Shown: piece by piece, positions 44,901 to 56,966 of the stretch
Position numbering within the stretch: the stretch's first letter is position 1
Layout of the letters: every line of letters begins with the position of its first letter
Source of the DNA: Neckera pumila
Lineage: Eukaryota > Streptophyta > Bryopsida > Hypnales > Neckeraceae
Length of the DNA: 64,000 nucleotides
Assembly (NCBI GenBank): GCA_963969595.1
Contig: OZ018415.1
Location: forward strand, 21,891,782-21,955,781
Direction: 5' to 3'
The notes under the pieces: model-generated
Seen by the model: only the letters and a program-made list of their open reading frames with translations
What the model was told of the DNA's origin: nothing
The model's database searches: none
Program-made: the position numbers and the translations under genes

Positions 44901-47900
44901 TTTTTCCCCTTAGAGGCTCTTGAAAAGGAGCAGCCTTCCTTCAATTCGAGGGAGGTCATCCTTGTTGACAGGTAGGTACAACCTTTGGACTGCAGTAGAG
45001 GGGTAGGTGGTTGGGCAGGTTTCAGACACACGCTGGACGCGTCTTGGCTTTGTGGTTGCCGATTGCGCTCATTCCTGTCTTCTAGGAGCCTCCTGTGGGT
45101 TTATTGCTTCTCAAAAGTCCTACTTACGCTTTTCGCGGGGTTGTTGTTGCTTTTGGTATAGCTGTGCTCTCAACCGGTCCTGAATGGATGATGAACATCT
45201 AACTATTCCTGATTTCTTTTGACATTGTACATAGTCCATGTATTACACAAGTGCACGGAGAATAAGTGCTCGTCGGAGATTTGGGGCATACATGCAGTTT
45301 TTGAGAATTTTTTTGGTGAAACCAGCCTTTCCTGTTTTTTCGGAGTTCATCCATTGTACAGTTCATGGATGCCTACAATGATGGATTCACGTATTTTTTC
45401 CCTTTTTTGGTGTAGGGAAAGAGACGAAGATTTGGATGAGATTGCACTTTCAGCTCAGCAGCTTCTGGGAAGGTTAGGGTCCCCACTGCTCAAGAATGGT
45501 GACGAGCAGATAAAGAAGAATGTGACAATGGATGGTTTTCAGAGGATAACAATGTTGGCTCTATTTGTTTCCGACTGTTTCGGCGGAAGTGACAAAACTC
45601 AGAATGTTACAAACATGCGCCGAGCTGCACTTGGAGGCACTGCTGGGGCCCCTTTCGTCTGTTCTTGCAGCTCGAGTGTGAGTGCAGAAAGTTCCAATGG
45701 ATTTGTAGATAGTAGTATTGGATCACCACCTGGGTCTGCACTTCCAAGCGTGCTCTCTCTTTGTGAAGCTGCAGTGAAGTATTTGAAGGCACAGAGGGGA
45801 TCAAACGTGCTTCCTCTTGGGTCTCTACGATTTGGCGTGTGCCGACATCGTGCAATACTCCTCAAGGTTTGTATAAGGTTACGTTGTCTCTCTATGAACT
45901 GGGCATTTTTACAGACTGAGTAATCAAATTCCTTGTGTATCTCCTTCGTTCTGTTTGTGGTGGCCGTAATGGCTTGACAATGTGAAGTACAATCATCAGC
46001 AGTTTGTAGGTATGATTATTTTGAATCTCCTGAATGTTATTGGTCACTTGTATGTCTCCAAATTTTCACACTGAGTTTAGGCTAGTATACTCTTATTGCC
46101 AGGATGAGAACACAAAATTTATTGATCGAGTGCATGCGTGCAGTATCTGTGTGACCGAGCAGATCCTATAATTCCATGTGAGCTGGTTCGGGGCTATCTG
46201 GATTACATGCCACATGCCTGGAATGTTATGTTGGTGGAGAACAAGGAAAGCAGCGATCGTGTTTTGGTTGATGGATGCCGTCCGTTAGACATCCGCCATG
46301 AAAGCGATCTGGAGTACTTCTGCAGGTATTTTTCTCGACTGATGTTGAAATGTAATAATCGAATGCTGCACTCTTTCAGCTAAAGATTTATGGTCTTACA
46401 CCAATTTGAGTGAGATAGATATGTACTTCGGTATGATCAAGGTGAAAAGTTTGCTAAGTATTCTGGCTGAATATGCATTGATGGTTGCTTATGAAATCGA
46501 CTGTGTATTCTTGTCATTTTCTGGGGTTTGTGGTGTGCAGGTACATCCCTCTGAAGCGGTTTCTTTTGCCATCCGCCTTGGACGGGGACCAGTTTTTTTC
46601 AAATAGTGGGATTTCATCTCCCGTCTTGTTTGAAGAGATTGGTCAAGGTGCTTCAGGAGCTTCTGTTCGTCGCTGTAAATTTGGAGACCTGACAGCTGCA
46701 GCAAAGGTTTCCACTTTCCCAGAGCATGTATTATTGAAGTATCTGTTGCTGAATTATTCCTGGTGGTAAATTTGTTTTTGATATTTTGGAAAGTGCAATT
46801 CAGAGTCTGTTTCATTCTTTTGTAGCTTTCTTGGCGGCTATCTATACCACAACACCTCCTAATGGTCGTGTTATGATTCAATAATTGAGAGTCCCTTGAA
46901 TGTCCAAACTTCAAGGTTGAGATTGGGGTTCAATGTATTAGTGATTTATATTTCCTGAAATGATAGCATTAATTTATCTATTTGATCAATCACCTTACAA
47001 TCGCTTTGACAGGTTCGGCAACTTACAAGTGTTAGAGAAAGCGGAAGCGCCGCAGAAAGCAGCTGCTTGAGTGAACTGCGCATACTTTGCAGCCTTGGCA
47101 AGCATCCTTGTATCGTCACTCTGTATGGCCATCAATTTGTTTCTCAGTCAGACTCAGGTTCTCAGCTTATCATCTACATGGAACATGTTAAAGGAGGCTC
47201 TTTAGAGGTATTTTTTACTTCCCTGCGGCTTTTCTCGCTTGGTTTACTTCTGGGATGAATTTGAGATTGCCCTTAATATTTTTGAGATTGCCCTGTTATC
47301 TCTGATAGATGTGCTTCAAAAGTAGAGATTGCCTTATCAGAGAGGCTCTTTAACAGCTATGCTTTGTATGCAGGGTGTAATCAAAGAAGTGTCTAAAGAA
47401 GGGAAAGAATTCATGTCTCCCAGGCTTGCTTGCCAAGTGGCAAGAAATGTAGCATGTGCTTTGGGTATGCTACACTCCAAAGGCATTCTTCACAGGGACA
47501 TAAAGAGCAGCAACGTGCTGGTTGATATGGACTCAAAACAAGGTCCTGATGGTGGACCTATTGTGAAACTATGCGATTTTGATAGGGCTGTCCCATTGAG
47601 CTCATCAGCTGCCCATACATGCTACTTGGCTCATCGTGGCGTTCCAGCTGTTGATGTCTGCGTTGGAACTCCTCGTTGGATTGCTCCCGAGGTTTTGCAA
47701 GCTATGTATGGGAGGCATGCTTATGGTTTGGTACGTAGTTATCTTTCCTACAATGAACTATTTCATGGCATTGTATTCTAGGTTCTGCTAGGACTTAATG
47801 CTGAATTTGGTTCTGGAGCACTTCACATTTGACGATAGGCTAATGTGGTCTCTGTCTGGGTTTCGTCAGTTGATCAGCGCTAGTGTCATTGGATGTGTTC

Positions 47901-49287
47901 TGTTGCATTTAGAACGAGTTATTACTCATTTACAAGAACTCATGTGTATTGCGGCTCACTGATGACTTCATGTGTTGCAGGAAGCGGATGTGTGGTCTTT
48001 TGGCTGCCTGCTAGCTGAATTACTCACTCTCAGAGTTCCATATTCAGGGCTCAATGAGTCGGAGGTCCACTCTTGTATTCAGGTAAGGTGCTTGAACTAA
48101 GTCTGGGTAACTTGTCTGCAACTTGGTTGGGATTGAGAGTAAGTCATTTTTTGTGATGACGCTTCGTTCAGAGTTTTGCTTCATCGTACAGAAAGTACAG
48201 CTGACTGGGTTTAGGGTGCTGTCTAAGACCCAAATCACATGACAGGTAGTGGCATTTTCGCTTATGGCTAGGACAACTCATAATGGGTGTTTGTTAGACT
48301 AGGTTTGAGTTGGCGTGATAAGCTTCCAAAAATCTAGCTCCCCAATAGAACACTGGTCTCCAAGACTACTGGGCAATAATGGCTGGTACTTGTTTCGTGT
48401 CTCTCTTTTGCCTTGGTCTTCACTACTTTTCACACAAATCTATGAAACACACATGACTCTTTCTACCTTAGGCTCATCCTACCTCCCATGTGGCACGCAA
48501 AGTAATAAAGCAACCAATAGTAGGTATCACTGTTAGTGAATGAACCACAGGTGGATGGAGAGAGAACCAATAGCTTGTAAGCTCCGGTTAACAACCAGAG
48601 AATTCCATCACCCAAGGGTTTAGTAGGAAGATGGCTCATGATTGAGAGGCCGTGGCTTCATCTCCCTCTTCGTAGGGTTCCTTTTCCACCTTCGAAGGAT
48701 TTAATGATTGTCCTTCAATGATTCCATTCAGCAAGCCTTCTGCCTGTCTTGACACCCACTTATGATTTCTTTAGTTTTCTCCGAATTTCTTAGTGTGGTC
48801 CCTAGTCTAAGTTTGTGTCCTTGCCACCAGGAGTCACTGAGAGTGAGATCTAACATGTTTTAAATTTGTACGTTTGTGGATTCAGATGGGTCAACGTCCA
48901 CATTTATCAGCTGAGTTAGAGAATCTAGTCGCTCAACCTTTTCCTGAGAAGAATGCTGCAACTGAAGATATTGAGATCCTCAGAGTGTTGGTTAAACTTT
49001 TCTATTCCTGCACAAAGGCAAGTCCGACCCAACGTCCCACTGTAAAGGAGATCTTTACTGTGCTTTCCGAGGTTTCCAGGCCTGCCTTGATAACTGTGGA
49101 TCCACCGTTTCAAGAAGAAGCTGCTGCTGCTTCTGATTCCTCGAACGTCCAGGTGACCGGGCCAAACATTTTAAAACCCCTTGTAGAAGGAACTCCAACG
49201 AATGAAGCAGAGTTGCCTTGCAGTTGCGGAGGGAAGGAGTGTTCACGTTGTGAATCAGAAGTCGTGCCGGAAGCAAAGTCTGCTTGA
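41863..49287 (+). CDS. LRR-EDR1-domain protein kinase, AT1G04210 type
   Basis: Cytosolic Raf-like kinase family with an N-terminal LRR block; role in this plant unknown. Twelve exons, all GT-AG and phase-consistent: 41863-42509, 42907-43171, 43567-43744, 43958-44157, 44280-44971, 45416-45866, 46144-46325, 46541-46706, 47013-47207, 47374-47730, 47981-48082, 48886-49287; 1278 residues. Acidic N-terminus to ~100; LRRs ~105-325 (LSVCHFSISWIPAEIGSLKN, LDLSFNKLRALPKEIAGL); basic linker (QYKARQDRLNNSRK) and a long Ser-rich acidic linker; EDR1-type domain ~655-885 with LRFGVCRHRAILLKYLCDRA and GYLDYMPHAWNVM; kinase ~890-1240 with GQGASGAS loop, Lys K927, HRDIKSSN (D1034), CDFD (1059-1062, DFG replaced), GTPRWIAPEV. 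A Cys-rich tail follows (CSCGGKECSRC). The exon 3 donor (AAAG|GTGGGG) is the weakest junction. Longer than the ~1,100-residue Arabidopsis protein, mostly in the linker. Confidence 0.9.
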
Positions 49288-49932
49288 TTTTATCCAAAGT
49301 GGGTAGTTGATGAGGACTTGAGGAGCCCCCTCTATTATTTACCAGATTTTTCAACTAGGTGAAACAGGATGCAGTCCCGCTGTTGCAGCACTGCAGTAGC
49401 CAAAGACTTGGTATTTGCAGGCCCTGATTACGTAGGTCCGGAGCGTACAGTATCTAGGGGGTAGAGGTATATCCTGTGATGAACATATTGCTGGTAATCC
49501 GTTCTCACTTCTCAGCCCTTGCTGTTTTATACAATATTTTCCTTTGAGAAAGTCAGTTACCTGTTGGAATTGTGCACGACTTCTTTTGTGTTCCCTTTGC
49601 AATCTGTGTAGTACAGTTCTGGTGGAGGCACACCTACAAGGGGAGAGCAAATCTTCTTGGGAATTGCGAACGTTGGGTTCCGTTGGTTTGTTATCTTGGT
49701 CTTTTCGTGCGTGGGTTGACGTCCTATAGAAACGGTCGGGGAATATTCATAACTGGTAATAGATTTTATTTGAGTAGATTCCCAGAATCATTACTGGAAA
49801 CAAGTGTGTACTGTTGAGTTGGATCATCACTGACGATTCTTCAGGGTGTCCTTGAGATCATCTGCAAGCTTTTGTCGTGGTGGTGGGAAAGTGGACCGGG
49901 TGTTGAGAGGAAATAGTGGACAAGGTGTTGGA
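49288..49932 (+). other. kinase-gene 3' region
   Basis: Gene-like composition without a coding frame of its own; probably the 3' UTR. No polyadenylation site could be set with confidence. Confidence 0.4.
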
Positions 49933-50346
49933 GAAGGTAGTATGCTCTAAAGCGACCATTTAAGGGCTGGTCCTCCTTTTTCATAGGTTTGCATGAATAT
50001 AAGTATTTCACTTAATTTTTTAGAGAACTAAAAATAGATGCTGAACGTAACTCAAGTGGTTTCATATTTTTTGAAGCATTTTTGAATTAGTTATGAATTT
50101 CTTAAGATTTCTATTGTAGGTACCTATTTGTGACCCTAGGTCTCTCAAAATGTGTCCACTTCCAACTTCTGAAGTGATTTGAGGAAATCAAGGTCATTGA
50201 TTGGCTCTTGCAATAAAGAATATTCTTTTCCGGATTCAATCAATGGCTAAAGTGATTCATTTAAGGACCACTTCTTATCCATTCAATAGCTTTCTACAGG
50301 GTCAATTTGAAGAAGAGGGTCGGTTTTAGAGCAGACTACTTTAGTG
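49933..50346. mobile_element. TIR element, AAGGTAGTATGCTC family, copy 2
   Basis: Left end AAGGTAGTATGCTCTAAAGC with GACC, right end GGTCGGTTTTAGAGCAGACT with ACTTT; imperfect inverted repeat of about 25 bp, 414 bp in all. Related to 30169-30492. Confidence 0.6.
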
Positions 50347-50407
50347 GACGGTGTTGAGTGGCATAGTTTATGTGGTGAGAATTGTATAGCAATTGTCTTG
50401 TTAACCC

Positions 50408-51373
50408 TCAACCCCTAAAGTTCCATAACTATGTTTTCATTGAAAAGGCTCAAAAATTGCCATTTTTAGAACAAGTACCAAATTTTTGAAATTTTTTTTT
50501 TTTAACATACTTAATTGTAGGGTCTTGTAGTATACTGACTTGAGAACATGTGGTCAAAATTTAAAAAAATTCTCTACGTGGATTGCAAGACACAAGCATT
50601 TAAATTCACATAAATTTTTTTCTTGGCCCTGCAAAAACAAGGCAGCTGCACTTCACAAGCTCACTTTTCAATGAGAAAATGTCCAAAATGGTGGTGCTTC
50701 TTTGGATTCTTTTTCCTAGACAAGTTGTCCACATGCTTGAAAATTTTCACATCATTTGGAATTGTACAACATATAGGAAAAAAATAGTAAGTAGGTAGTA
50801 GCAGAGAATGATTCAAAATACTAAATTTTTAAGATATTACTTATGGAATTGAAAGATGCCAATCCCAGTGGTTGCAATGTTGTAATAAACAATCTACATC
50901 AATCTACATCATGTGCTTTTATTTTTTTCAAAAAATATTGAAAAAGTCTTCATTGACCAACCATGAGGCTTGGCTGTATTTTATATAAAGAGCTTCAAAG
51001 TTTATTTTAGAGTAGAGATTCCATAACTGCCAACAAATAGAAAATCCTCATAACTTTTGACTCATTGATCAAAATGGAATGATTCAAAGCTTTCCACATA
51101 TATATAACTCTAGAAAACCAATTTCAAATTTTTGTTTTTGAAAAAAGTGACTTTTTTGATCTGCCCGGACTGCCCATTTACAAAAAAAAATAACATATTA
51201 GGCCATAATTTTTTACGCATATTTTCAAATGTCATGAAATTCAGTGCATATGAAAAATATTCCTTGTCCCATCTTCTATTAAAATTTGGGCCAAAATATA
51301 GAAATCTCTAGTCACACATACTTGCCCAAAATTTCTATATAGCCAAAAACGCATACTGGTCTTTTAGGATTTA
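50408..51373 (-). mobile_element. TTAA-type element, copy O (reverse of copy A)
   Basis: Left flank TCAA then CCCCTAAAGTTCC; right ACTGGTCTTTTAGGA then TTTA; both TTAA flanks are mutated. The interior matches copy A reversed over nearly its full length: the blocks GTAGGGTCTTGTAGTATACT, GACAAGTTGTCCACATGCTT and GAAAACCAATTTCAAATTTT correspond to A near 1180, 955 and 615. Confidence 0.7.
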
Positions 51374-51657
51374 GGTAACTATACCTGATTTCGACCGCTA
51401 TCTAAATCCAAACACTACAGATTCTTGCCTAAAATGTACTCCCACTATTCATGAGAGTCTAGGGTTGACTTTGAAAACATCTAGTTTCAACACTTTGAAA
51501 ATTTGTAGTTTATTCATATTGTGCCCCAAAAATGCAATCTAAGAAAATCTAGAATCTCTTTTTGACTACCACCAAGATTCCACAAAAAGTTTTTCAATAT
51601 AATAAAGGGAACCATGTTGAACTGCTTATTTGTGTAATTTTAGGTGTAGTTATCTTG
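51372..51657. mobile_element. TIR element of the TAAGGTAAC family, inverted copy 2
   Basis: Left TTAGGTAACTATACCTGATT, right TTTTAGGTGTAGTTATCTTGA. The interior is the reverse complement of 3502-3787 with divergence. It starts exactly where copy O ends. Confidence 0.6.
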
Positions 51658-51936
51658 ATGGACATTCCATGTTCCATGTTGGTCAAACTTCCGTAGTTTT
51701 CTATATTAAAATACACCTTTTAAAAATTTGATATTTTTTTCATGTGGTTAATATATACTCAAAATTGAATCTCACTTCTTCATAATTAAATACATTAAAA
51801 TGAGATTTACACAATTATTTAAAGTAATTTCATTGTAAAAAACATTGTGATTAAATTATGCTTAAATTAGTATGAAATTTTTAGCAGAAATAGAGATCAT
51901 AGTGACAAACATCATGGTATAACTAATTAAACAATG
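51658..51936. other. AT-rich intergenic DNA
   Basis: Nothing recognised. Confidence 0.4.
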
Positions 51937-52376
51937 CTAGTATGTGAGCCCAAGAATGCAAGCTTGTGAGCATTGAGCCTACAATATAGATAACTATAAT
52001 ATAAATACCATACACTATTACACTAAAGAAAGTATATATATCATAAACACCTATAATATGGGTATTTGTAACATATATATACTATAATCATAAACGGTTC
52101 TCATAGTGTATATGGTCAATTTCATTAAAGTAGCAATTTTTTTTTAAAATGGCATGAAATCAATTCATAATGGTCGTTCTAAATCTATATCTGCCCTAGA
52201 TGGTTCAGAATGGCCGTTCTGAAATCTATATCTGTCCTAGATGGTGAAAATGGCACACTGTCGAAGTAGCACTTGGAATACCCCCATTTTAATGAAATTG
52301 CCCATATATACACCTATAACATAGGTATGTAGTATCCTAGGCTCATGGGCTTACATTCCTATGCTCACATAATACC
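51937..52376. mobile_element. TIR element, TATGTGAGCCCAAGAATG ends
   Basis: Left TAGTATGTGAGCCCAAGAAT, right ATTCCTATGCTCACATAATA; the inverted repeat is imperfect over about 30 bp and includes GGCTCATGGGCTTACATTCC on the right. The interior has ATAT-rich stretches and a two-copy ~45-bp tandem repeat at about 52165-52250 (ATGG(T/C)CGTTCT ... TCTATATCTG(C/T)CCTAGATGG). Confidence 0.55.
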
Positions 52377-52440
52377 AATCCTTACTTGTTGAGTTCACAC
52401 CAAGAGAAATTCAATAGAAAAAGTTCAAAAGTAATGCAAT

Positions 52441-53351
52441 TTAATCCCTAAAGGACCAAGGTGATTTTCCTATCAAAAAACACTCAAAACTATCATTTCT
52501 ATTGCAAAGAGAAAAGAACTTTAAAAACTGTATTTTTTTGCATATCCAACCGTAAGATCTTGTACATGACTAGTATAAGAATATGTGGAAGAAATTTCAA
52601 AAACTTTGACCATGTAAATTGTAAGATATATGCATTTAAAGTGAAAAAAACAAATTTTTTGCACCTTGTTTGACTAAATTTTTTTGGCTTTGAATATTTT
52701 TAGTTCAAATCTTTTGCACTACTGATTTTGATTTCTTACTTACTTCTATTAAGTATTTGAGTTGAGAATCTACCAAAAAAATTTAGGAAAAAAAGCACTT
52801 AGTTTTCACCCATTAAAAAATTATTAAGTAGAGGTGGGTTCAAGATCGAAGAAAAAAATAATTTGTTAATAGCTTTTAAATGGAATTGAATCACAATAAT
52901 TTCAACGGTGAGATTGTTCTAACAAGAAAATCTAACTTTGTCTAAATTTTTTTTGAAAAGTTCTAAAAATTGCATTCAAAAATGAATTCTACAAATTTTT
53001 TTTTTTCAAGAAGATGCTTAGATTGCCCCAAAAAACTAATTGTCCATGACTTTCTCATTATTAGTCCAAATTGAATGAAATAAAGCTTCACATATAGACA
53101 AAAATATAATCTTTGAGAAAAAAAATTGAAAAAAGTTATTTTGACTCTCTATGAATTTTTCGTGCTGCTCGCTTAACTCCATTTTTGCTTAATGTGCCAT
53201 AACTTTTGCTCTTGAGCATCAAATAAACTAAAAATTATATATTCACAAAGCTCTTGCAAAAAAATACAACCTTAAAAAAAATTCCAAAAATATCACTTCA
53301 AATGAAGACAGTAGGAACCTGCTTGGACCCAAATTGTCCTTTAGGGGTTAA
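52441..53351 (-). mobile_element. TTAA-flanked TIR element, copy P
   Basis: 911 bp: TTAA-TCCCTAAAGGACCAAGG at the left, GTCCTTTAGGGG-TTAA at the right. It is a reversed B/H-type copy; the motif CAACCGTAAGATCTTG is at about 52547-52562. At 53348-53351 its TTAA doubles as the start of another end (TTAA-CCCTTAAATATTGAC). Confidence 0.8.
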
Positions 53352-53764
53352 CCCTTAAATATTGACATAGCCATTTTATGGCCAATGGATGACAAAGAAT
53401 CTCCTATGTAAGACAAAAGTTGAACTATTCATCCTTGGAATTTTGTTGTAAAAAAGGGAGGTCTTCTATAGTAGTTTGATTTTCAATGAGTGCTTTTACA
53501 ATTTTTTAAGGAAAGATTCACATGGTAATGAAAAGAGATAAATTCCAGGGTCCCACCTTCATCCTTCAAGGATTAAGCTTTCAAGATGCTACCTTCAAAG
53601 TGTAACAAAAATTACGATTTTAACAGTTTAAAAAAAAATTGTAATAAAAAAAAAATCATCAAAGCTATATTTTTTTAGTTAAGGTTTAAAATATTTAAAA
53701 TCAAGAACTCATGTAGAAATTGAGGTTTGAACCTAAAACTATGGCCCTCATGCATATTTGTCCT

Positions 53765-54318
53765 TTAACCCCTTCAAATTTTGATTAATGGATGAATGCC
53801 AATACATTTCAAGCACTTAAAAATGCATTTTTTCATTCATCAATTTTTTTGAAAATTCTAGTATTAGTTCTTTAGCATTTGTATGGTATAGATTTTGGAG
53901 ACTTTGCTTTGCAAATATTCTATAATTTAAAGGGTATTAGTAGGTTTGGCATTTAAAAATAACTGCTTGAGTTCAAAGAATGAATCAGACACTTCAAAAG
54001 GATTTGAATATAAAGCAAAATAAAATCTCAAAAATCACTGTAATGAGAAATGAACATTTTGAACATAAAGAAAAAAAATCTACTAAAATCACAAATATTC
54101 AGTCTATAATCAATTTTACGAGGAGTTTTTAATTTTTGGCTTCAAATTTATTGAAAAATATTGGTTTGTATACTAGTTGATATAATCATATGGATATGAT
54201 CTGTAGATCATATTTAACAACTATTGTTTGAAAGTCATCATTAAATTATTTTTCTAAGTTGCGTTTTATAATTTTGGAAATCTGGACAAACCCTTGGTCC
54301 TTAAGAAGGTAAGGATTA
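53765..54318 (+). mobile_element. TTAA-type element, copy R (reverse of copy I)
   Basis: Left TTAA-CCCCTTCAAATTTTG, right CCTTGGTCCTTAAGAAGG with ATTAA after it. The interior is copy I reversed: TTTGCAAATATTC, TTCAAGTCATTT-type and GTTGCGTTTTATAATTTTGG blocks match in order. About 554 bp, ends decayed. Confidence 0.6.
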
Positions 54319-54755
54319 ACCCTGGAAAGATGCCAAGGATGTTTTGTATCCTTTAGATGGTCAACCAAACTTTGTACATATTGAAGAATGGATGATTTTA
54401 TTTTTATTTTTTTGTACAACTTCTTATTTGCTATATCCACATCATATATTGACTTAAGTTCAATACATTTTAGTTGTTAATTGATTTGATATGGGATAGT
54501 TTATCAAAAAAATGATACACTCTCTAGTGTATTTCCATACTTTGAGCTTTTATTCTCAAAACTTGATTTTGACATTCAAAACAATTTCTTTTGCTTTGAA
54601 GCAAAACTAAAAAGATGAAGTTTCTAAAGTCTAATAGAGGATATATGGTGAATGACTTTCAAGTTTGACTACATGCCATCATAGACTTTGTCCTTTAGGA
54701 TTAAGGTATAAAGCCCATTATAGATCATGTAAGTGCGCATAGTTAAAATATATAT

Positions 54756-54899
54756 GGAGCCCATCATAGACCCCCCAATCCAATTTTGCCAAGTCAGTGC
54801 AAATCTACACGTGTCCAATATTTCCGGGCTTCAAATTATGGACTAATGTAGATTTGCATTGAACTGGGAGAATGGATTGAGGAGTCCATAATAGGCTCC
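54756..54899. mobile_element. 144-bp foldback MITE
   Basis: GGAGCCCATCATAGACCCCC with CAATCCAATTTT and TGCAAATCTACA on the left are mirrored by TGTAGATTTGCATTGAACTG, AATGGATTGAGGAG and TCCATAATAGGCTCC on the right: arms of about 50 bp. No ORF. Confidence 0.75.
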
Positions 54900-56133
54900 C
54901 TACCTTGCACTTATTAGATTCACAAATTATTTTAGCATAAGAATGATAAATTAAAGAATATTTCACATGTATTTTAGTCAACTAATTTTTGAAAAAATAA
55001 ATTATACATTATAAGTGGTAAAAATAAAATCATATAACTTCCGATTGTAGAATCTAAGGGTGACAATTCTTGTTCTTTGGGTTGTTAATGTGATGCTAAT
55101 GTGACTCTATTAATTCCCCATATGGTTCTAAAAGTGTTTCCCTCGCATTGTAGAATAATGAATGAACCTCTTGAATTTTGTAAAAGCCTCATAGTGGTCT
55201 TCATTGAATTCAAGTAGTGGTGGCTTTTCAACCCAATTTCAGACTTCAAAATCCAATTCCATACTAAGTGAAATTTAAATTGTATTAGAATACAAAAGAA
55301 TAAAATTGGATCTTAAGAGAATCTCTAAGAGGAGCTCCAACGGTTCAAAAAAAGTTCATTTTGGCAAAAATACATAATATAGGGGGCACTATCTCATTGA
55401 ATGAATTTTTTGCTTCAACCCCGTCCATCCAATTCTCTATTTGCATTCCAACCAATCACAATTATCTTAATGTCCAAATATATAAAGAATTTCCATTTTT
55501 CCTAATCCAATGAACTATTTGTAGAAGATAAAAGGAGATTTAATGGAGTCATAACTAGTGATCTCAGAACTGCTTTATGGAATTTAGTGCAACATGCTAC
55601 CTAAGTTATTAGTATTTAGTGCAATATGCTACCTCCAAGACAAATGGGTATTAATTTATCTACCTCGAGAGTGAATAGCTTTAAAATAAAATAAAAGATA
55701 GGATTTTGCAAGTTTTAAAGGATTATTGGAAGTACTATTAATAATACAAAACTAACAAAATAGATGCTATTCTTAATGTAGAGGAAGTTACACATTGACT
55801 ACCAAATTCTATTGTTTGTGGCAGTCTTGACTGTAAAATCTAATTCTTCAAGGATTTTTCCCAATATACTTTTAGCTCTAGCCACTTCTGTGAACGTTGG
55901 TCATAACCTTAACAAAAATACAATTTTTTTTAGTGCTGAAAAAGATCTTTGGGCAGAGGCAAGCAATTATTGGGCAATTTTCATCACAAAAATGGCAAAG
56001 TGGACTTTTATTTGGGGTTTAGTTGGCAATGCTCTAAAACAAAGTCTTTTGTAGTACTATAGCTCCTTGTTTGCCTAAATGAAGGTTTGTAAATTCTTGT
56101 AATTTAATAAAAAATATTTGAAAATATACTTTG
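54900..56133. other. AT-rich intergenic DNA
   Basis: A small direct repeat (TTAGTGCAA(C/T)ATGCTACCT) occurs at 55586 and 55617. The plus frame 55812-56054 (80 codons) has no recognised family. No RNA gene found. Confidence 0.4.
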
Positions 56134-56181
56134 TTTCTTACTCGATTTCTTACTCGATTTCTTACTCGATTTCTTACTCTC
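56134..56181. repeat. 12-bp tandem repeat, four copies
   Basis: TTTCTTACTCGA repeated exactly three times, then TTTCTTACTCTC. Confidence 0.9.
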
Positions 56182-56202
56182 ATTTGTTTTAAACAAGCAC
56201 TA

Positions 56203-56966
56203 AAGAAAGAATGGGCCCTCAAGAGGTCTCCAAAGCTGAGCCTGCAATGAAAAATGTGCAAATGAAAAAAATGAAAAAAATCAATTTTAATCGCAATTTG
56301 ACTCAAAGAGTCACATTAGATTGTGATTTTTCAAAATTAATATTTTTTCATAAAATTATTTTTTTATTTGCACTAAGGTAGACTTGCCTATGCCAGGCAA
56401 ACCACCTAATACAGATATCTACAAAACCACCCATTATAGTCTTACATCAACTCATTTCAGATTTTTGTCAATAAATGAGATTGTGACTTGATTAGGTTGG
56501 TTAGTGGCTAAAATCAATGCCTTGGGAGGTGGCCATAGAGTTATTAGTGATTGTCATAGGAAACTTACACCTTTTTAGTATAAACTTGTCATAGAAAGTT
56601 ATTTTTTTATTCCTTCATGTCATGGCCATATTAGGAAATCTTGTAGCCATGTTAGAAAATTTGGTGACTGCTTTAGGTGGTAAGATGACCATTACGGAAA
56701 CACTTTTTGCTGATTTGGGGTAGTCTACAGACTCTTTTGGACCAATTGGGCAGAACACTTTGAAGATTCATAACTAATTCATACTTTGTTCAAAAAATAA
56801 AATTTCAACTGCTTCCTTCATGTCTCACATTTGTCTTTGTACGGAAAAAAATTTGATTCATTTTCCTAACAGCAACGGACCGAACCACTCATTATGCTTG
56901 TCATAGGCAAGTTTACCTTGTTGTTCCAACGCGAGTGGCCTCTTGAGGCTCCATTCTTTCTCTGAC
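56203..56966. mobile_element. TIR element, AAGAATGGGCCCTCAAGAGG ends
   Basis: Left AAGAAAGAATGGGCCCTCAA with GAGG, right CCTCTTGAGGCTCCATTCTT with TCT: inverted repeat of about 24 bp with mismatches, 764 bp, no clear ORF. Same terminus as 39887-40003. Confidence 0.65.

Noticed and set aside
56134..56181. CRISPR-like array
   Set aside because: Contiguous 12-bp tandem copies without spacers, in a plant genome.
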